From contig NAJO01000027.1 of assembly GCA_002077065.1 (NCBI GenBank), forward strand, positions 310,001 through 374,000: 64,000 bases of DNA, read 5' to 3'. The position numbers were made by a program, and so were the translations under genes. Positions 1-10,742 of the stretch are shown here, in pieces (position 1 is the stretch's first letter; every line of letters begins with the position of its first letter). The notes under the pieces are model-generated. The model saw only the letters and a program-made list of their open reading frames with translations. It made no database searches and was not told the origin of the DNA. This stretch comes from Cryoendolithus antarcticus. Taxonomy: Eukaryota; Ascomycota; Dothideomycetes; Cladosporiales; Cladosporiaceae.

Positions 1-470
1 ACTTATCTTGATTACCTACCTAGCCTACAAACCTGAGGCTTGAGCGCGCAGTCGAGTCTACGCGACTACATTACACAGTCCTTATACGCTCGTCTGGGCA
101 TTGCTTGCTTGCAAGGGTCACTTCAGCTGCACTGGGATTGCGACTCGATGACCGCGCGTTGTCAATGCACTCGGAACGAAGGGTTGGCACTGTGCTTCGT
201 GCAAGCGACATCGAGCGTCGTGCCACCTGGAAGCTCGAGGCAACTCTACCTCCGTGTCTCGGTCTGTCAGCATTGCAAGTAATGCTCCTCTACATCCGGC
301 TGCGTCAGCGATGCGATGAGGTGCTGGCCGCGCGAGAGGCCGGAAGTAACTGAACGTAGCGCATTTGGACCGCCACTCTTTCTCACCGGCATCGCAAATT
401 GCCTTTGTGATCGTGAAATCCTCGAGAGTTACATAGTAGCGTTTGAGACTTTAAAACTGATTGAGAATCT
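1..470. other. Intergenic, nothing recognised
   Basis: Two short overlapping frames (40-282 and 105-353) have neither recognisable domains nor supporting splice structure. The stretch could hold the 3' flank of a gene to the left or the terminator region of the hydrolase that ends at 471. Confidence 0.4.
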
Positions 471-1586
471 CTAGCTCTTGCCTCCGAACTTCCTACCCAG
501 CCACTCCAAGATCACCTCAGCAATCTCGTCCGGCTTCTCGTACAACACCCAGTGCCCAGCGTCCACCACCTTATCCTCACAACCTCCCTTGAGCAAACCC
601 TGCTTCCTCGCATCTTCCATTAAGTCCGTTCTGCACACCCAATCACCCGTCTGTCCAATGAACAGCATCGGCACATCGATCGTAATGCCCTCCTGATTCG
701 GCTTGTCAATCAGCTCTTGCTCGTCCTTGAGCATTGTATTGTTTGCAAGCGTATGGTAGTAATTGACCGGCGCGTCGAACCCATCCCTCTTGATCCGATC
801 AAGATACCGTTGCTGCAACTCCTTGTTCTGCGCGTACGGCTTCAAGTCCACAGTGTAATCCTTATACCTCCCCTCCTTCGCGACATACTCCCTCATCGTC
901 CCGGGCGTGCAAAACATCTCCCTCATCCAGATGTCCCTGCCCTTCTCCTCCGGCTTCGGGCTTGGGAAGTTGCCGTTGTTGACTTCCCACATTCGCATGG
1001 GGTCGGCGTTCATCAATTTAGGCGCGTCAGGCGCGGTGAAGAAGTTCCAGTACTCCCATTGCGGGTAGCCGAAGCGTTCTGCGGTGACTTCATTGGCCTT
1101 ATTGAGGTCGAAGGGCGCGGCGGAGGGGATCTGGTAGGCGAGGGAGAGGATGATGAGGCCTTGGCAACGGTGCTTGTGGTAGAGGTATGTCCTTTGGGCG
1201 GTTGCTGATCCCCAGTCATGTCCTATGGGAATGACGTTATTCCCTACACCTTCCTGGTCGAGGATCTGAAAGATCGAGTTCGCTTGCTGCTTGTAGTTGT
1301 ATTGCGAGACTTTGCTAGAACCCGTGGGTTTCGAAGATCCGCCGAAGCCCAGCAGGTCGACTAAGACAAAGGGAAAGGGTTGCTTGAGGAAATGAGGGAC
1401 TGCGCCAGTCCACATGAAGGCATCGTCTGGGTAGCCATGGATGAAGACGAGCGTTGGAGTGTCCTTGCTTTGCTTGTCGCGGAAGTTGGGAGAAAGGTAG
1501 TAGCTATATGTGAGATCGTGTGGTTTCGTCTGGATGGTCTTGTGCTCCAGCGATTCCATCTCCTTGAGACCTGCGATCGGCGCCAT
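471..1586 (-). CDS. Epoxide-hydrolase-like alpha/beta hydrolase
   Basis: Single-exon gene for 371 aa. It has the epoxide hydrolase / haloalkane dehalogenase layout: oxyanion motif HGYPD at residues 50-54, nucleophile elbow GHDWGS with Asp124, acid GQTGDW around Asp315, and catalytic His345 in DAGHW. A cap domain lies between about 150 and 290. Known members open epoxides, or other electrophilic carbons, through an Asp-ester intermediate. The substrate here cannot be read from sequence. The protein has no signal peptide and is probably cytosolic. The open frame continues upstream to 1652, but that part has no ATG and looks like a 5'-UTR intron (see 1589-1652), so I place the start at the ATG at 1586. 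The TAG stop region is at 471. Neighbours give no functional hint. Confidence 0.88.
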   Translation of the reverse strand: MAPIAGLKEMESLEHKTIQTKPHDLTYSYYLSPNFRDKQSKDTPTLVFIHGYPDDAFMWTGAVPHFLKQPFPFVLVDLLGFGGSSKPTGSSKVSQYNYKQQANSIFQILDQEGVGNNVIPIGHDWGSATAQRTYLYHKHRCQGLIILSLAYQIPSAAPFDLNKANEVTAERFGYPQWEYWNFFTAPDAPKLMNADPMRMWEVNNGNFPSPKPEEKGRDIWMREMFCTPGTMREYVAKEGRYKDYTVDLKPYAQNKELQQRYLDRIKRDGFDAPVNYYHTLANNTMLKDEQELIDKPNQEGITIDVPMLFIGQTGDWVCRTDLMEDARKQGLLKGGCEDKVVDAGHWVLYEKPDEIAEVILEWLGRKFGGKS

Positions 1587-1588
1587 GG

Positions 1589-1652
1589 CTGACAGAAAGT
1601 TGAAGAAACGCAACAATATAGAGCATTCGTGAATGGAAGCTATGGTACTCAC
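1589..1652 (-). other. Probable 5'-UTR intron of the hydrolase gene
   Basis: On the minus strand the stretch begins GTGAGT at 1652 and ends TTTCTGTCAG at 1589, 64 nt, exactly two bases before the hydrolase ATG. Size and splice signals match the coding introns of this window. Joining it to the upstream ATG at the end of the preceding exon would put the protein out of frame, so I treat it as untranslated. Confidence 0.5.
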
Positions 1653-2911
1653 ATTGCCATCCGCGCACCGACTTACCTCTGCCTTATATGCGTTATGAAC
1701 GCCAATGGGAATGACAGCTTCCCCGCAGCATTGCCATGTGGTCCGCTAGTCCAGCACAACGAATGCACGTTGAAGCGCTCGAGATCATCGCAAAGTCTGG
1801 ATCGTATTTGTTGCAGTTCCGAGAAGTGAGGTCACCAAGCGGGCAGAGTTTGGCCAGAGAGAGCATGTCGAGCCACAGTTAGCGATGCAAAGGGCAGTTG
1901 CAGCCCTGATGCGAGCTTACATCTGTGCTGTCAGCTAGATGTAACGTTGGAAGGTGTCGAACGCTCTCAAGAGACAGATGAAATTCATACATTGCGTCTC
2001 CCGCGCACATCCTCTGAGCAGCATCGCCAGTCCTATCGGATGGCCGAGAATCTCGTTACTGTGTTGAATCTTCGCGCAGCACCCGCCGGGAAGAAAGTGG
2101 TATCCCTTATGTTGGGAGTGTTCGGCAAGGCATCGATTGCGGTCTTGCATCAGTCTGCTTGTGAGGCTGTGCCAGTGGCGATACTTCAAGACTTTTGAAC
2201 ATTTCGGCGGCTCACGCCTCGCGTAGAATAGTCCACCTAGAAGCTCCACAGACGGAGCACTTACTGACAGCAGGTCGATCAGTTGGTCGTGTCGAAGTCT
2301 GATGTACCCCGCGCTGTGTCGTGCATGGCTAGCGCGTGGGCAAAGGAGCTCCCGATGCACGAGGCCGAAAGGAGAAAGAATGCAACCCGGTATGATTTAC
2401 CCGATGCGCCGAAGTCAGGTTTGAACATCGTAGCCAAAGACTTATTGATGGCACTATCGACGAGTCAGGCACCCTGGACATCGCCAGGTGCAAGGAAGAT
2501 TCGGATATGGAGCGGAGTGGAGTGTGCAACGGACGATGCGGGTTTGAAGAAGCATTCGAGATGAGACGAAAGTAATGCCGAGCACGTGTCCGAGCTGGTT
2601 CGAGACTTTCCGTGCTCAATTCGAAGCACATCCCGACTCATTCATACACCTTGCAGCGGTCCAGAGCTCGAGCTCTTGTCGCATTGCCTCGAGATCTCAC
2701 TCATGTCGTTCTGTGCGCCTCGTACTTGTGCTTGCATTCCACCAGATTGATCACGCGTGGACTTACGATCGCTACTGAGATAGATCACATGCTCCATCGA
2801 ACTTCAAAGTTAGAAGCCGACGTGTGGAGTCTGAAGAGCCGCAATTTTGGGCCTCATGGGCGACGCTTGCTGGAGATCATCATTCCACACGACAGGATAT
2901 CCGCTTGAGGG
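1653..2911. other. Intergenic, divergent promoter region
   Basis: 1.26 kb between the divergent hydrolase and cyclin genes. Several 80-140 codon frames exist on both strands (for example 1935-2360 and 2329-2631 on minus), but none has a recognisable domain. I see nothing else. Confidence 0.45.
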
Positions 2912-3811
2912 ATGGAAGATGGAGCTCACGGTCGAGATGGCAGCACCCAGGCCACGGTAGCTCGTTCGCCGCCTCCGGCGCCAAATCCGAATGCTCGGCA
3001 GCCCAGCATCCCCAACAGCGACACAGCTTCGCAATCAGACTCCCCACTGCGACTGACGGACTCGACCTGGAACATCCAAAGCACGTCTGCATTGTCAGCC
3101 CTTCGCACGCTGTCTCTAGCCCTCGAGAGCCTCAGCGAAGCAACTGGAGATGTCCCGCCCACCCCTCCGATCTCAAGACCTACCACTCCGATGCGACGTG
3201 CGTCCTCACCCTTGCACGCCATTACGAATCCTTTCGAAGCCTTCCCTATAGGCTCCCCAGAGGCGCACCCACATGAGGCAATCGCAACGCCAAAGATCGG
3301 CGCGGACGCCGAAGAGCACTACATACAGCATACTGCCATAGCACGACGGTTCTTCAGTAAGACTGCACCAGGCTTCAGCATTGGAGAATATCTTGAGCGC
3401 ATGCATAAGTGGTGTCCACATTCTCCAGGTGTCTACCTAGCGGCTGCACACTACATCACTCGTCTTTGTGTGACAGAATTTCTGGTACCGGCTACTTCTC
3501 GGACAGTGCATCGGCTCGCTTTGGCAGCTATACGCATCGCTGCCAAAGTCCTCGAGGACCACAAGTGGGCCCAAGAGAGAGTGGCCAAGGTCGGTGGCAT
3601 CTCAAGACGGCAGCTGCTTGGACTTGAGGTTGCGTTATGTTTCTTACTAGACTTTGACCTCTGGGTCGATGAGTCCGGACTCGCATCGAGTGTGTTTGCA
3701 CTACAACAAGCTGCCCGCCATGGAGGTGGGGTGAAAGGTAGTCTGAGGGAGGGCTTTAGAATGGCCATACCTGCAAGAAAGCGGCCTGACTTCCTGGCTG
3801 TGGCTTCATGA
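2912..3811 (+). CDS. Pho80-like (PCL) cyclin
   Basis: Intronless, 299 aa. Residues 1-130 are Pro/Ser/Thr-rich and probably disordered, with several SP/TP sites. Residues about 136-255 form a Pho80-type cyclin box. Its hallmark stretches are KWCPHSPGVYLAAAHYI, the HRLALAAIRIAAKVLED helix, and AKVGGISRRQLLGLE followed by FLLDFDLWV. Family members bind a Pho85-class CDK and act in phosphate sensing, polarity or glycogen control. Which branch this one belongs to cannot be told. The ATG at 2912 is the first in frame and stands in a reasonable context. The C-terminal 45 residues are basic and variable. Confidence 0.87.
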   Translation: MEDGAHGRDGSTQATVARSPPPAPNPNARQPSIPNSDTASQSDSPLRLTDSTWNIQSTSALSALRTLSLALESLSEATGDVPPTPPISRPTTPMRRASSPLHAITNPFEAFPIGSPEAHPHEAIATPKIGADAEEHYIQHTAIARRFFSKTAPGFSIGEYLERMHKWCPHSPGVYLAAAHYITRLCVTEFLVPATSRTVHRLALAAIRIAAKVLEDHKWAQERVAKVGGISRRQLLGLEVALCFLLDFDLWVDESGLASSVFALQQAARHGGGVKGSLREGFRMAIPARKRPDFLAVAS

Positions 3812-4780
3812 GGCCTGAGACTTCCGATGCAGTGCTTTTGAGACTATAGGGCGAAGAGATGAAGCGTTTGGCATCGGCGTTCGAGGTGATACCCAATATT
3901 TGGCGCAATGGATTGGTATGTAGAGGGCACCGAAAAGTCTTCACTCACTCGAATGCATAGTAGTAAATGCGAGTGCTGTCACTTGCAATCCCTACGAATA
4001 CGCAACCCGCATGATGAGGCCGTTACAGATCGCATCGTCGTTGTTCTGGCAAGTACGAGAAAGCTTGGCGTTGACCTCACTTCATCGCCTATGTTCTTCC
4101 TCGGCAGCACTGCACTCTCTCGCACTGTAGCGTCACGAATCTTAATTCCGTCGGCGACTCGTGTGCAACAAGCGCTCGAACACTTCAGCCCTTCACAATT
4201 AGCCGCTCTACAGGCAAAAGTCTCCGCCAAGCACCACACATGACACATGCCCATCCTGTACCCCAGCTTTCGTATCCCAAACATGGAGATCCTGTGGTGC
4301 CGAGACGATGCTCCGCAGAGTGCCAAGGCTCGTTAACCTGCAGCGTGAGCTGGTGTAGCATGTCGACGTTACGGCGAGCGTGGTTTTAGGACGTGCAGCC
4401 GGGTCTCACGGTGCGGAGTTGGAGGAGGTATATGGGACATGGTCGCACCATTCTCAGCGGCGGCCCTCTCCAGTGCCGGCCTCGTGACTGTGGGATCGAT
4501 TTCTGACTACGACCGTAGTGGACTCATCAGACAGTACAACGGCCGTTCTTGCTTCTCCCAACGCCTGAGCCGTCTCTTGTGGATCGATCAACCGCGCCCG
4601 ACACAGCGGGACGGGTTCAACTTCGCCCGGAGAAACTGACACCCTTGCGTGTTACAAACAAGTCGTTGACGGTCCTTCTTCTCTGAGGTCGCAGCACAGC
4701 GATTTCGCCGCGGCAGCTAGACTTGTAGAAGTGCCCTGTACCGATTGCACATCCTCCGACTCTGGTTTCTGATCGCAATC
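3812..4780. other. Intergenic, nothing recognised
   Basis: 0.97 kb upstream of the sugar transporter. Overlapping frames at 3908-4243 (+) and 3979-4326 (-) show no domain, signal peptide or splice partner. It probably contains the cyclin 3' UTR and the transporter promoter. Confidence 0.4.
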
Positions 4781-6704
4781 ATGGGTCAAGGAGGCGACTC
4801 ACACAATGCTGGCGCCGGTGACCCCATCTTGACCCTCGCTGTCGAGCAGGACACGGTACCGTAAGCGTCCCCACGAACTATCTGGCATATCTCCCGAGAC
4901 TGACCAAACGCAGATGGTACAAGAAGCGCAATCTCCGCTACCTCTACCTCATGCTGGTTCCGACATGCATGGGTATTGAGATCACGTCTGGCTGGGACTC
5001 GGGCATGATCAACGCAGTCCAGATCGTTCCGGCCTGGAAGACGTATTTCGGCCATCCGGCGGGCGCTTTGCAGGGCATCTTGGCAGCAATGTACTCTCTG
5101 GGCGCTATATGCAGTTTGCCTATCGTTCCCATTGTCAACGATAAGCTAGGAAGACGATGGGCGATCTTCATTGGAAGCTGGAGTAAGTGCTGCATGAGTA
5201 CTAAGTTTCATCTCTTGCAGAGCGCTGACTTCTGGCAGTCATGATCTTCGGTGCCATCCTTCAAGGCGCTTCGAACGGCGTCGGCATGTACCTCGCTGCC
5301 CGGTGGTTCCTCGGCTTCGGAATTCCTATGTGTATCGTTGCCGCTTCCTCCCTACTCGGGGAGCTGGGATATCCTAAAGAGCGTCCGATCTTGACCTCAT
5401 TATTTAACGCTTCTTACTTTGTTGGAGCCATTCTGGCAGCTGGCATCACGTTCGGTACACAAAAGATCAGTGGAGACTGGAGCTGGCGCATTCCGTCTCT
5501 GCTGCAGATGGCACCTTCCTTGTTTCAGGTCTCGCTCATTTTGTAAGCTGAACCTTTGCACGGCTATACTATTGATGATAGCCCACTAACCTGTTGCCAG
5601 CCTCATCCCCGAGTCGCCCCGATTCCTTATCAGCAAAGACCGGCACGAGGAGGCTCGAGCAATCCTGATCAAGTACCATGCCGAAGGCGATGCTAGCTCT
5701 CCACTCGTCAACGCTGAAATTGCGCAAATCGAGACAACAATCAAGCTCGAGCTTGAGGCCTCCAAGCGGTCCTGGCTTGACATGTTGCGCACGCCAGGTA
5801 TGCGGAAGCGTGTACTGATCGCTGGACTGCTCGGACTCTTTACGCAATGGTCCGGCAACACTCTCATCTCTTACTACCTTGACAAGATATTGACAACCAT
5901 CGGGATTACTGACTCCTCGGTGTAGGGCAAGATCAACATCGGGCGTACGTCTAGCATGCTGTGGACACATGACCTCTCGCAATATGACTGACACGATTCT
6001 AGGATCATGCTGGGACCTTGTCAACGGCGTAACTCTCGCACTGGTCGTCAAGCGCTTCCGTCGCCGGACCATGTACCTAGTGTGCACATGCTCACTCCTC
6101 GTCGTATACGTTGGATGGACTATCACGCAGCAACAATTTCTGGTCACGCAGAAAGCCGCGCTGGGTAATCTCGTGCTCTTCTGGATATTCCTGTACTCGC
6201 CGTGTTACAACACTGGCTACAACGCGCTGACATATACCTTCCTGGTCGAGCTTTTCCCGTTCGCACAGCGTGCACGTGGAATTGCCATCTTCCAGTTCTT
6301 CGGACGGGGTGCCGGTTTCTTCAATACCTTCGTCAACCCAATCGGCCTCGACAGTAAGTTTCTCGTCGAAACTTGTCTTAGGAATTCACCTGCTGACCAT
6401 GGTTAGACATCGGCTGGAAGTACCTTATCACCTACTGCTGCTGGATCGCATTCGAGATCTGCGTCGTCTACTTCCTCTTCCCCGAGGTAAGGACTTCCGT
6501 CAATACTTTGCCACTCTCCACTGACAGCATCTACAGACGAGTGGTCGCACACTCGAGGAGCTGGCGTTCCTATTCGAAGACCATGCTCTGGCTGACAAGG
6601 CCACCGCTGCCACTGACAAGCAGTTGCACGGCGGATCCATTACTATGAACGAGATTGCGGACAAGAATGAAGCTGTGCAGGTCGAGAATAAGCAGGTGGC
6701 ATGA
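4781..6704 (+). CDS. MFS sugar transporter, interrupted by an in-frame TAG
   Basis: Seven exons with consistent phases: 4781-4860, 4914-5182, 5239-5542, 5601-5944, 6003-6353, 6407-6486, 6537-6704. Introns are 50-58 nt with GTAAG-like donors. The frame is 531 codons, the usual size for fungal hexose/lactose-permease-like sugar porters. Diagnostic motifs are the DKLGRRW loop after TM2, the PESPRFL motif before the central loop, and GRTLEEL near the C terminus. It would be a 12-TM plasma-membrane proton/sugar symporter. In exon 4 the codon at 5923-5925 is TAG, between ...TDSSV and GKINIG. The frame, splice sites and conserved residues carry on normally to the final TGA. No intron choice that keeps phase removes the TAG. 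As read, translation would stop after 325 aa. It is a recent pseudogene, a recoded gene or a base error. Confidence 0.8.
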
Positions 6705-6888
6705 GCCTAGGGCCGAGTATATGGTGACCTGGACTAAGCATGCTCGTGTCTATAATCGGAACCTGTAACTAAACGGAACATTTGCATGTTCGTGCCCTCA
6801 CTTCCGTGATCACCGCCAGTGCGTGTGTCCATGTGACCTAGGAAAGCGTAAGGTGACAGCAAATGTGTATTATCGAGTCCAAAAGAGC

Positions 6889-6893
6889 AAAAA
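6889..6893 (-). terminator. Possible Pol III terminator for tRNA-Arg
   Basis: A run of five T on the minus strand, about 35 nt past the 3' end of the tRNA at 6929. It is the first T tract of at least four downstream, as expected for RNA polymerase III termination, though the distance is long. Confidence 0.4.
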
Positions 6894-6928
6894 TCAGAAG
6901 CGCTCAGTAAGAGGAGCAATAAGAATGT

Positions 6929-7016
6929 CGACCAACATGGGACTCGAACCCACAACCTTCCGCTAGCCAATCAGGAGACGTAGGAGGCGGACGCTCTACC
7001 ATTGAGCCAATCGGCC
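6929..7016 (-). tRNA. tRNA-Arg (anticodon CCT) with 16-nt intron
   Basis: Folds as a full cloverleaf on the minus strand. The acceptor stem GGCCGAT/GTTGGTC pairs with G-U wobbles, and the D stem GCTC/GAGC encloses an AATGGTA loop. Anticodon stem TCCGC/GCGGA, 5-nt variable loop AGGTT, T stem GTGGG/CCCAT with loop TTCGAGT, discriminator G. The anticodon loop is C-T-CCT-A then, after an intron, A. The anticodon CCT is at 6982-6984 and reads AGG. The intron, 6965-6980, sits at the canonical 37/38 position. The mature tRNA would be 72 nt before CCA addition. The B box GGTTCGAGTCC is intact. Intron and 5' leader share an 11-nt repeat (see findings). Confidence 0.93.
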
Positions 7017-7329
7017 AATCAGGATCGAAGTGCGATCAATAGCGCTTATAAAGACACTACGCAACTCGCAAAAGATGCAAACTCGGACTCGAGATCCTGC
7101 CGATAGTTGACGTCATTGTTGGGCCACTACATGGTGCCAGGCGACAACTCGCGAACAAAAGATGACATAACACAACACACCGGTCTCGCTGAGCTTGCTG
7201 AGAAGCACAGAATCACCTCTGTTTTCTTCGCCGACATGTACGTAGGACACGACTTGTGTGCGGAGCTGAGACGAAAGTTGGTCCTGTCGAAAGCAAAGCA
7301 AATTGACGCTCAGGGAGCTTATTAGTTCA
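7017..7329. other. Intergenic, nothing recognised
   Basis: Contains the upstream flank of the tRNA gene and the 3' flank of the enoyl reductase. A 72-codon frame at 7107-7325 shows no recognisable feature. Confidence 0.35.
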
Positions 7330-8598
7330 CTACATCTGCACCACTAACTTCCGGCCTCCCATATCGCCAGCTCTCAGCACCGAGAGGCCCTGCTCAATGC
7401 TTGCAAGTCCACCTCCGAGCACTTCGATATCTGGCAGTAGGACAGTTCCTTCGCCGATCAGTTGAATGAGTTTCTCCGCATACATTCGATTGTCCGTCTC
7501 GATGATGAAGCGCTTCATCTCGACAGGAGCCACCGTAACATTGCTTGGCACATCTTGCCCGTCCTTCAGGAAAGCCAAAGCTGCCAGTGCGCTCGGCGCG
7601 GAGCTGGAAAGTCCTTGTAGGCAAGACGCCGCGGTCGCATTACCAACGATGTCGATAGCCAGGTCTAGACTGTCACCAGTGATAGCACGGATCTCAGCGA
7701 TGACGTCCTCGTTCGATTTGTGGTCTCGAACGATGACATGAGCAGCACCGAGCCTCTCAGCCAGACTCCGGGTCTTTGCGGATGTGACAGTGATGACTTG
7801 AAGACCAGACAACTTGGCCAACTGGATCGCGAATTGACCCGTGATTGTTGAGCCGCCCCAAATCAGGATATATCGACTTGGTTCGCTGTCGTGGGCGACA
7901 ATGAGACTCGATCGAATCGCTGAGGCTGGCATATTGGCAGCAAGCCACTTCCACAGTGTCATGGCCGCCGTCAAAGCAGCAACACCCAGACAGGCACCCG
8001 ACTCGAATGAGAGTGATTCGGGGAGCGGAAGCACAGTATGCTGTGGCACAACGCAAACTTCTTGGAAGGTCCCAGCCCGTCGATCACGATAGTATGTACC
8101 TGAGTATTGAGTAAGTACAGGATCTTACAGCAGCAATGATCCATCACCCTTACTCGTCCACACACGGTCACCTATAGCAAGATGGTGCACGTTGGACCCC
8201 ACAGCCTCAACTACGCCCGTTGCCTCGCGCCCTCCGATCCATGGGAAACTTGGCATGCAGAAGTTGTAGTCGACAGACTTCCAGTCGATAGGATTGAGCC
8301 CCACTGCTTTGATTCGGATCATGACCTCGTTGGAATTGTCGATGCTAGGGTATGGGATGGCGTTGGTCATGCCATAGGTGTGCTTAGCCACGACACATAA
8401 GGCCTGGATTGACCGGGGTGGATCACGGATTTGGGGTGTGGGTGGGCTCTTCGACGATCCGATCGTTGTCTCCGAGGAAGAGTACGGCGCGTCGTCTTTG
8501 GGTGAGACGCTCGAAGTGAAGTATGTATCCGGACCTTGGCTAGCATGATTTCGTGGCGTATTTTCGTCGCCAAAGCAGGATAACAATCTTCGAAGCAT
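7330..8598 (-). CDS. ToxD-like zinc-type alcohol dehydrogenase / enoyl reductase
   Basis: Two exons, 8154-8598 and 7330-8099, joined over a 54-nt intron (GTAAGG donor, ACTCAG acceptor), 404 aa. It belongs to the MDR family of zinc-less dehydrogenases to which fungal trans-acting enoyl reductases (LovC, ToxD) belong. The N-terminal GroES-like fold has VGLNPIDWK, the GGREATGVV turn and the GDRVW strand. The Rossmann domain starts at IWGGSTITGQFAIQLAK. It would reduce an activated C=C bond with NADPH; the substrate is unknown. The start is uncertain: ATG 8598 gives a 60-residue Ser/Pro-rich leader before the conserved core, and the frame stays open to 8748. A second MDR gene lies 5.5 kb away, but no polyketide synthase is present for it to serve. 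Confidence 0.85.
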
Positions 8599-9137
8599 GG
8601 CAGACAGATTTGTCCGGAGGGACCTGTCTCGTCCAGCTGCCCAGTAGAATGTATCGCAAGCTATGTACTGCAGCAAAAAGTCATGAAGTACGCAATCTCG
8701 AGGTAGCGGAACTCCATACCGATAGATTTTCAGCGGTCGATGTACCACTCTGCGAAGGATTTCATCGTTCTGTGAGTCGGGAACCTCCTATATTCATGCG
8801 CATAGTAGTGAGATCAGATCAAGCGCTTCCACCGGCAGGCCTTCCTTCTTCTGTAAGACTGATAATGTACCATTAGTAAGTCGGTCCAAGGTGTGCTATG
8901 GCGACATCGAGCTGCTCCACCCATCTGCATGAAGCCCGTATCTATCGCCCAAGCTGGCACGCTGCGATTCAGTGCACAGTAGAATGATAAATGAGCGGTA
9001 GTCTCTTTGTCTGATGCATAGGGAATGTTGATTTCTCTAGATGTCTGCAACAGGGACGAATTCTTCCAAGCCTGCCCGCGGTACCATAACGCTGAAATGC
9101 CGTGATGGCGAGATTCCCAAATTCAAAGCAAAAGCAC
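8599..9137. other. Intergenic, nothing recognised
   Basis: Probable promoter of the minus-strand enoyl reductase. Short frames on both strands (8553-8876 plus, 8814-9050 minus) carry no recognisable domain. Confidence 0.35.
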
Positions 9138-9530
9138 CTACAGATCTTCGCTCTCTTTCACAGATATAGGCGATGTACGCATCGTAGCAAAGGCGGTTCT
9201 TGTAGCGTTCGGAGTTCTCACAGAGTAAATGGCAGGTAGAAGTCGGAGTATGCGCACCATATTGTCCACGACTACGGGATCAGTATCGATCCCACGTCGT
9301 CTCAGGCTGTCCAAGGCGTCTACGGTGCTCACGACGGGAGCGTAGAAGCGTTCATCACTCCTCACGAAAAATCTCACAAACCGTCTCTCACGGTCGCCGT
9401 ATCTCAGCTCTGCGTTGCTGGGATCCAGACTGTTAAACGCATAGCCTACGCCCAACTCGGATATATGAATAGCGTAATTAGTGAGCTCTGTGATGCTTGT
9501 GCGTGCCCTGGTATATGAATAACCCCTCGC
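9138..9530 (-). CDS. Possible orphan exon, hypothetical protein
   Basis: A minus-strand frame stays open for 131 codons from just after a TGA at 9531-9533 to a stop at 9138. Its composition is protein-like: a regular mix of charged and aliphatic residues, such as RYGDRERRFVRFFVRSDERF. The only in-frame ATG is late, near residue 88, so if real it needs an upstream exon; an acceptor CAG at 9508-9510 would fit. I recognise no family. It could equally be chance coding potential in the 1 kb between the enoyl reductase and the ketopantoate reductase. Confidence 0.25.
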   Translation of the reverse strand, partial: ARGYSYTRARTSITELTNYAIHISELGVGYAFNSLDPSNAELRYGDRERRFVRFFVRSDERFYAPVVSTVDALDSLRRRGIDTDPVVVDNMVRILRLLPAIYSVRTPNATRTAFATMRTSPISVKESEDL

Positions 9531-9645
9531 TCAGCGACAGCAAGAGGAGGGCATTTACCAAATATCGAAATGCGGGGTCTGCAGAAGCTCTGCCGTTTAC
9601 GCACGGGATGCGAAGGAGTCAACATCTCATTCCAATGACATTGCC

Positions 9646-10742
9646 ATGTCCGACGAAGACACCGCAAGCATCCTCATCATTGGCGGCGGTGGTGTCGGCA
9701 CCATTGTCGCGCTGAATCTGGAGTGCGGCAGACGCGCCAAAGTCACTCTTGTGCTCCGGTCGAATTTTGATAGGGTTTCTCAGGACGGTTTCTCGATTCG
9801 ATCCGTCGACCATGGGAACCTTACTGGCTGGCAACCTCACAAAGGTAGCTGTCTACCAGTCCTGAGATGGTGCTTTCGCAGAAGCTGACGCACCAGCTAG
9901 TGGTGAAGAAAGTCCCGGCGATCGTGAACGGAACGTCGGCTTTTGATTTCGTCGTGTGCTGCACGAAGAATATCCCAGACTTCGGGCCCAGCATTGGAGA
10001 TATTGTCCAGCCAGCGGTGACTCTTGGACAGACGACCATCGTACTGATCCAAAATGGACTCAATATTGAGCTCCCGCTGGTCGAGCAATTTCCACAGAAC
10101 ACGATCCTCTCCGGAGTGTCATTCATGGGATCTCATGAGCTCGAAGCCGGAGTCATCGAGCACGATTTCGAAGATAAGCTGGTCGTGGGGGCATTCCAAA
10201 ATGTCAGCGTCGATGCAGAACTTTCCAGTGCTCAGGCTCGGGATTTCGTAGCCCGCTACTCTGCCGGCGGCAAGACAGTGTGCGAGTATGCAGTCGACGC
10301 CAACCGTTCGCGATGGGAGAAGCTGGTTTACAACGCCACCATGAATCCCATCTGCGCCGTTCTGCGCACTGACACAGCCACCCTTCGTCTCTCGAACAGC
10401 ATAGAGAACTTAGTCCGGCCTGCGATGGAAGAGATCAGAGCTGCCGCTTCTGCCAATGGCTACAATTTGGATGCTTTCATCGCACAGAGAATGATCGACA
10501 TGGACCCGATGGAGATCTTCTTCAAGCCCTCCATGTGCATGGACGCATTGAAGGGTAATCTGATCGAGTTCGAGAACCTAGTGGGTGAGCCGCTCAGAGC
10601 GGGGAAGAAGCACGGCGTGGCGATGCCTGTTCTCACTGTCATATACGATATGTGCAAGATGCTGCAGTGGCAACTGAAGGCAACTCGCGAAGGCCGTAGT
10701 CAGGAGGACATGTTGAAGGTGTACCATAGTAGCAAGCCATGA
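9646..10742 (+). CDS. Ketopantoate reductase-like (ApbA/PanE family)
   Basis: Two exons, 9646-9844 and 9901-10742. The 56-nt intron has an internal CTGAC branch site; I chose the acceptor at 9899-9900 because nearer CAGs break the phase. The product is 346 aa, normal for the family. The N-terminal Rossmann motif is IIGGGGVGT, the central stretch is VVCCTKNIPD, and QNGLNIE lies near the NADPH site. The catalytic-lysine region WEKLVYNATMNP starts the helical C-terminal domain. PanE proper makes pantoate for CoA. Fungal genomes carry several paralogues whose 2-keto-acid substrates are unknown, and this may be one. It is on the opposite strand from the enoyl reductase and shares the region with other reductases. 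Confidence 0.9.

Noticed and set aside
5920..6002. An intron starting at GTGTAG to hide the transporter TAG
   Set aside because: It would leave the downstream exon in the wrong phase and drop conserved residues.
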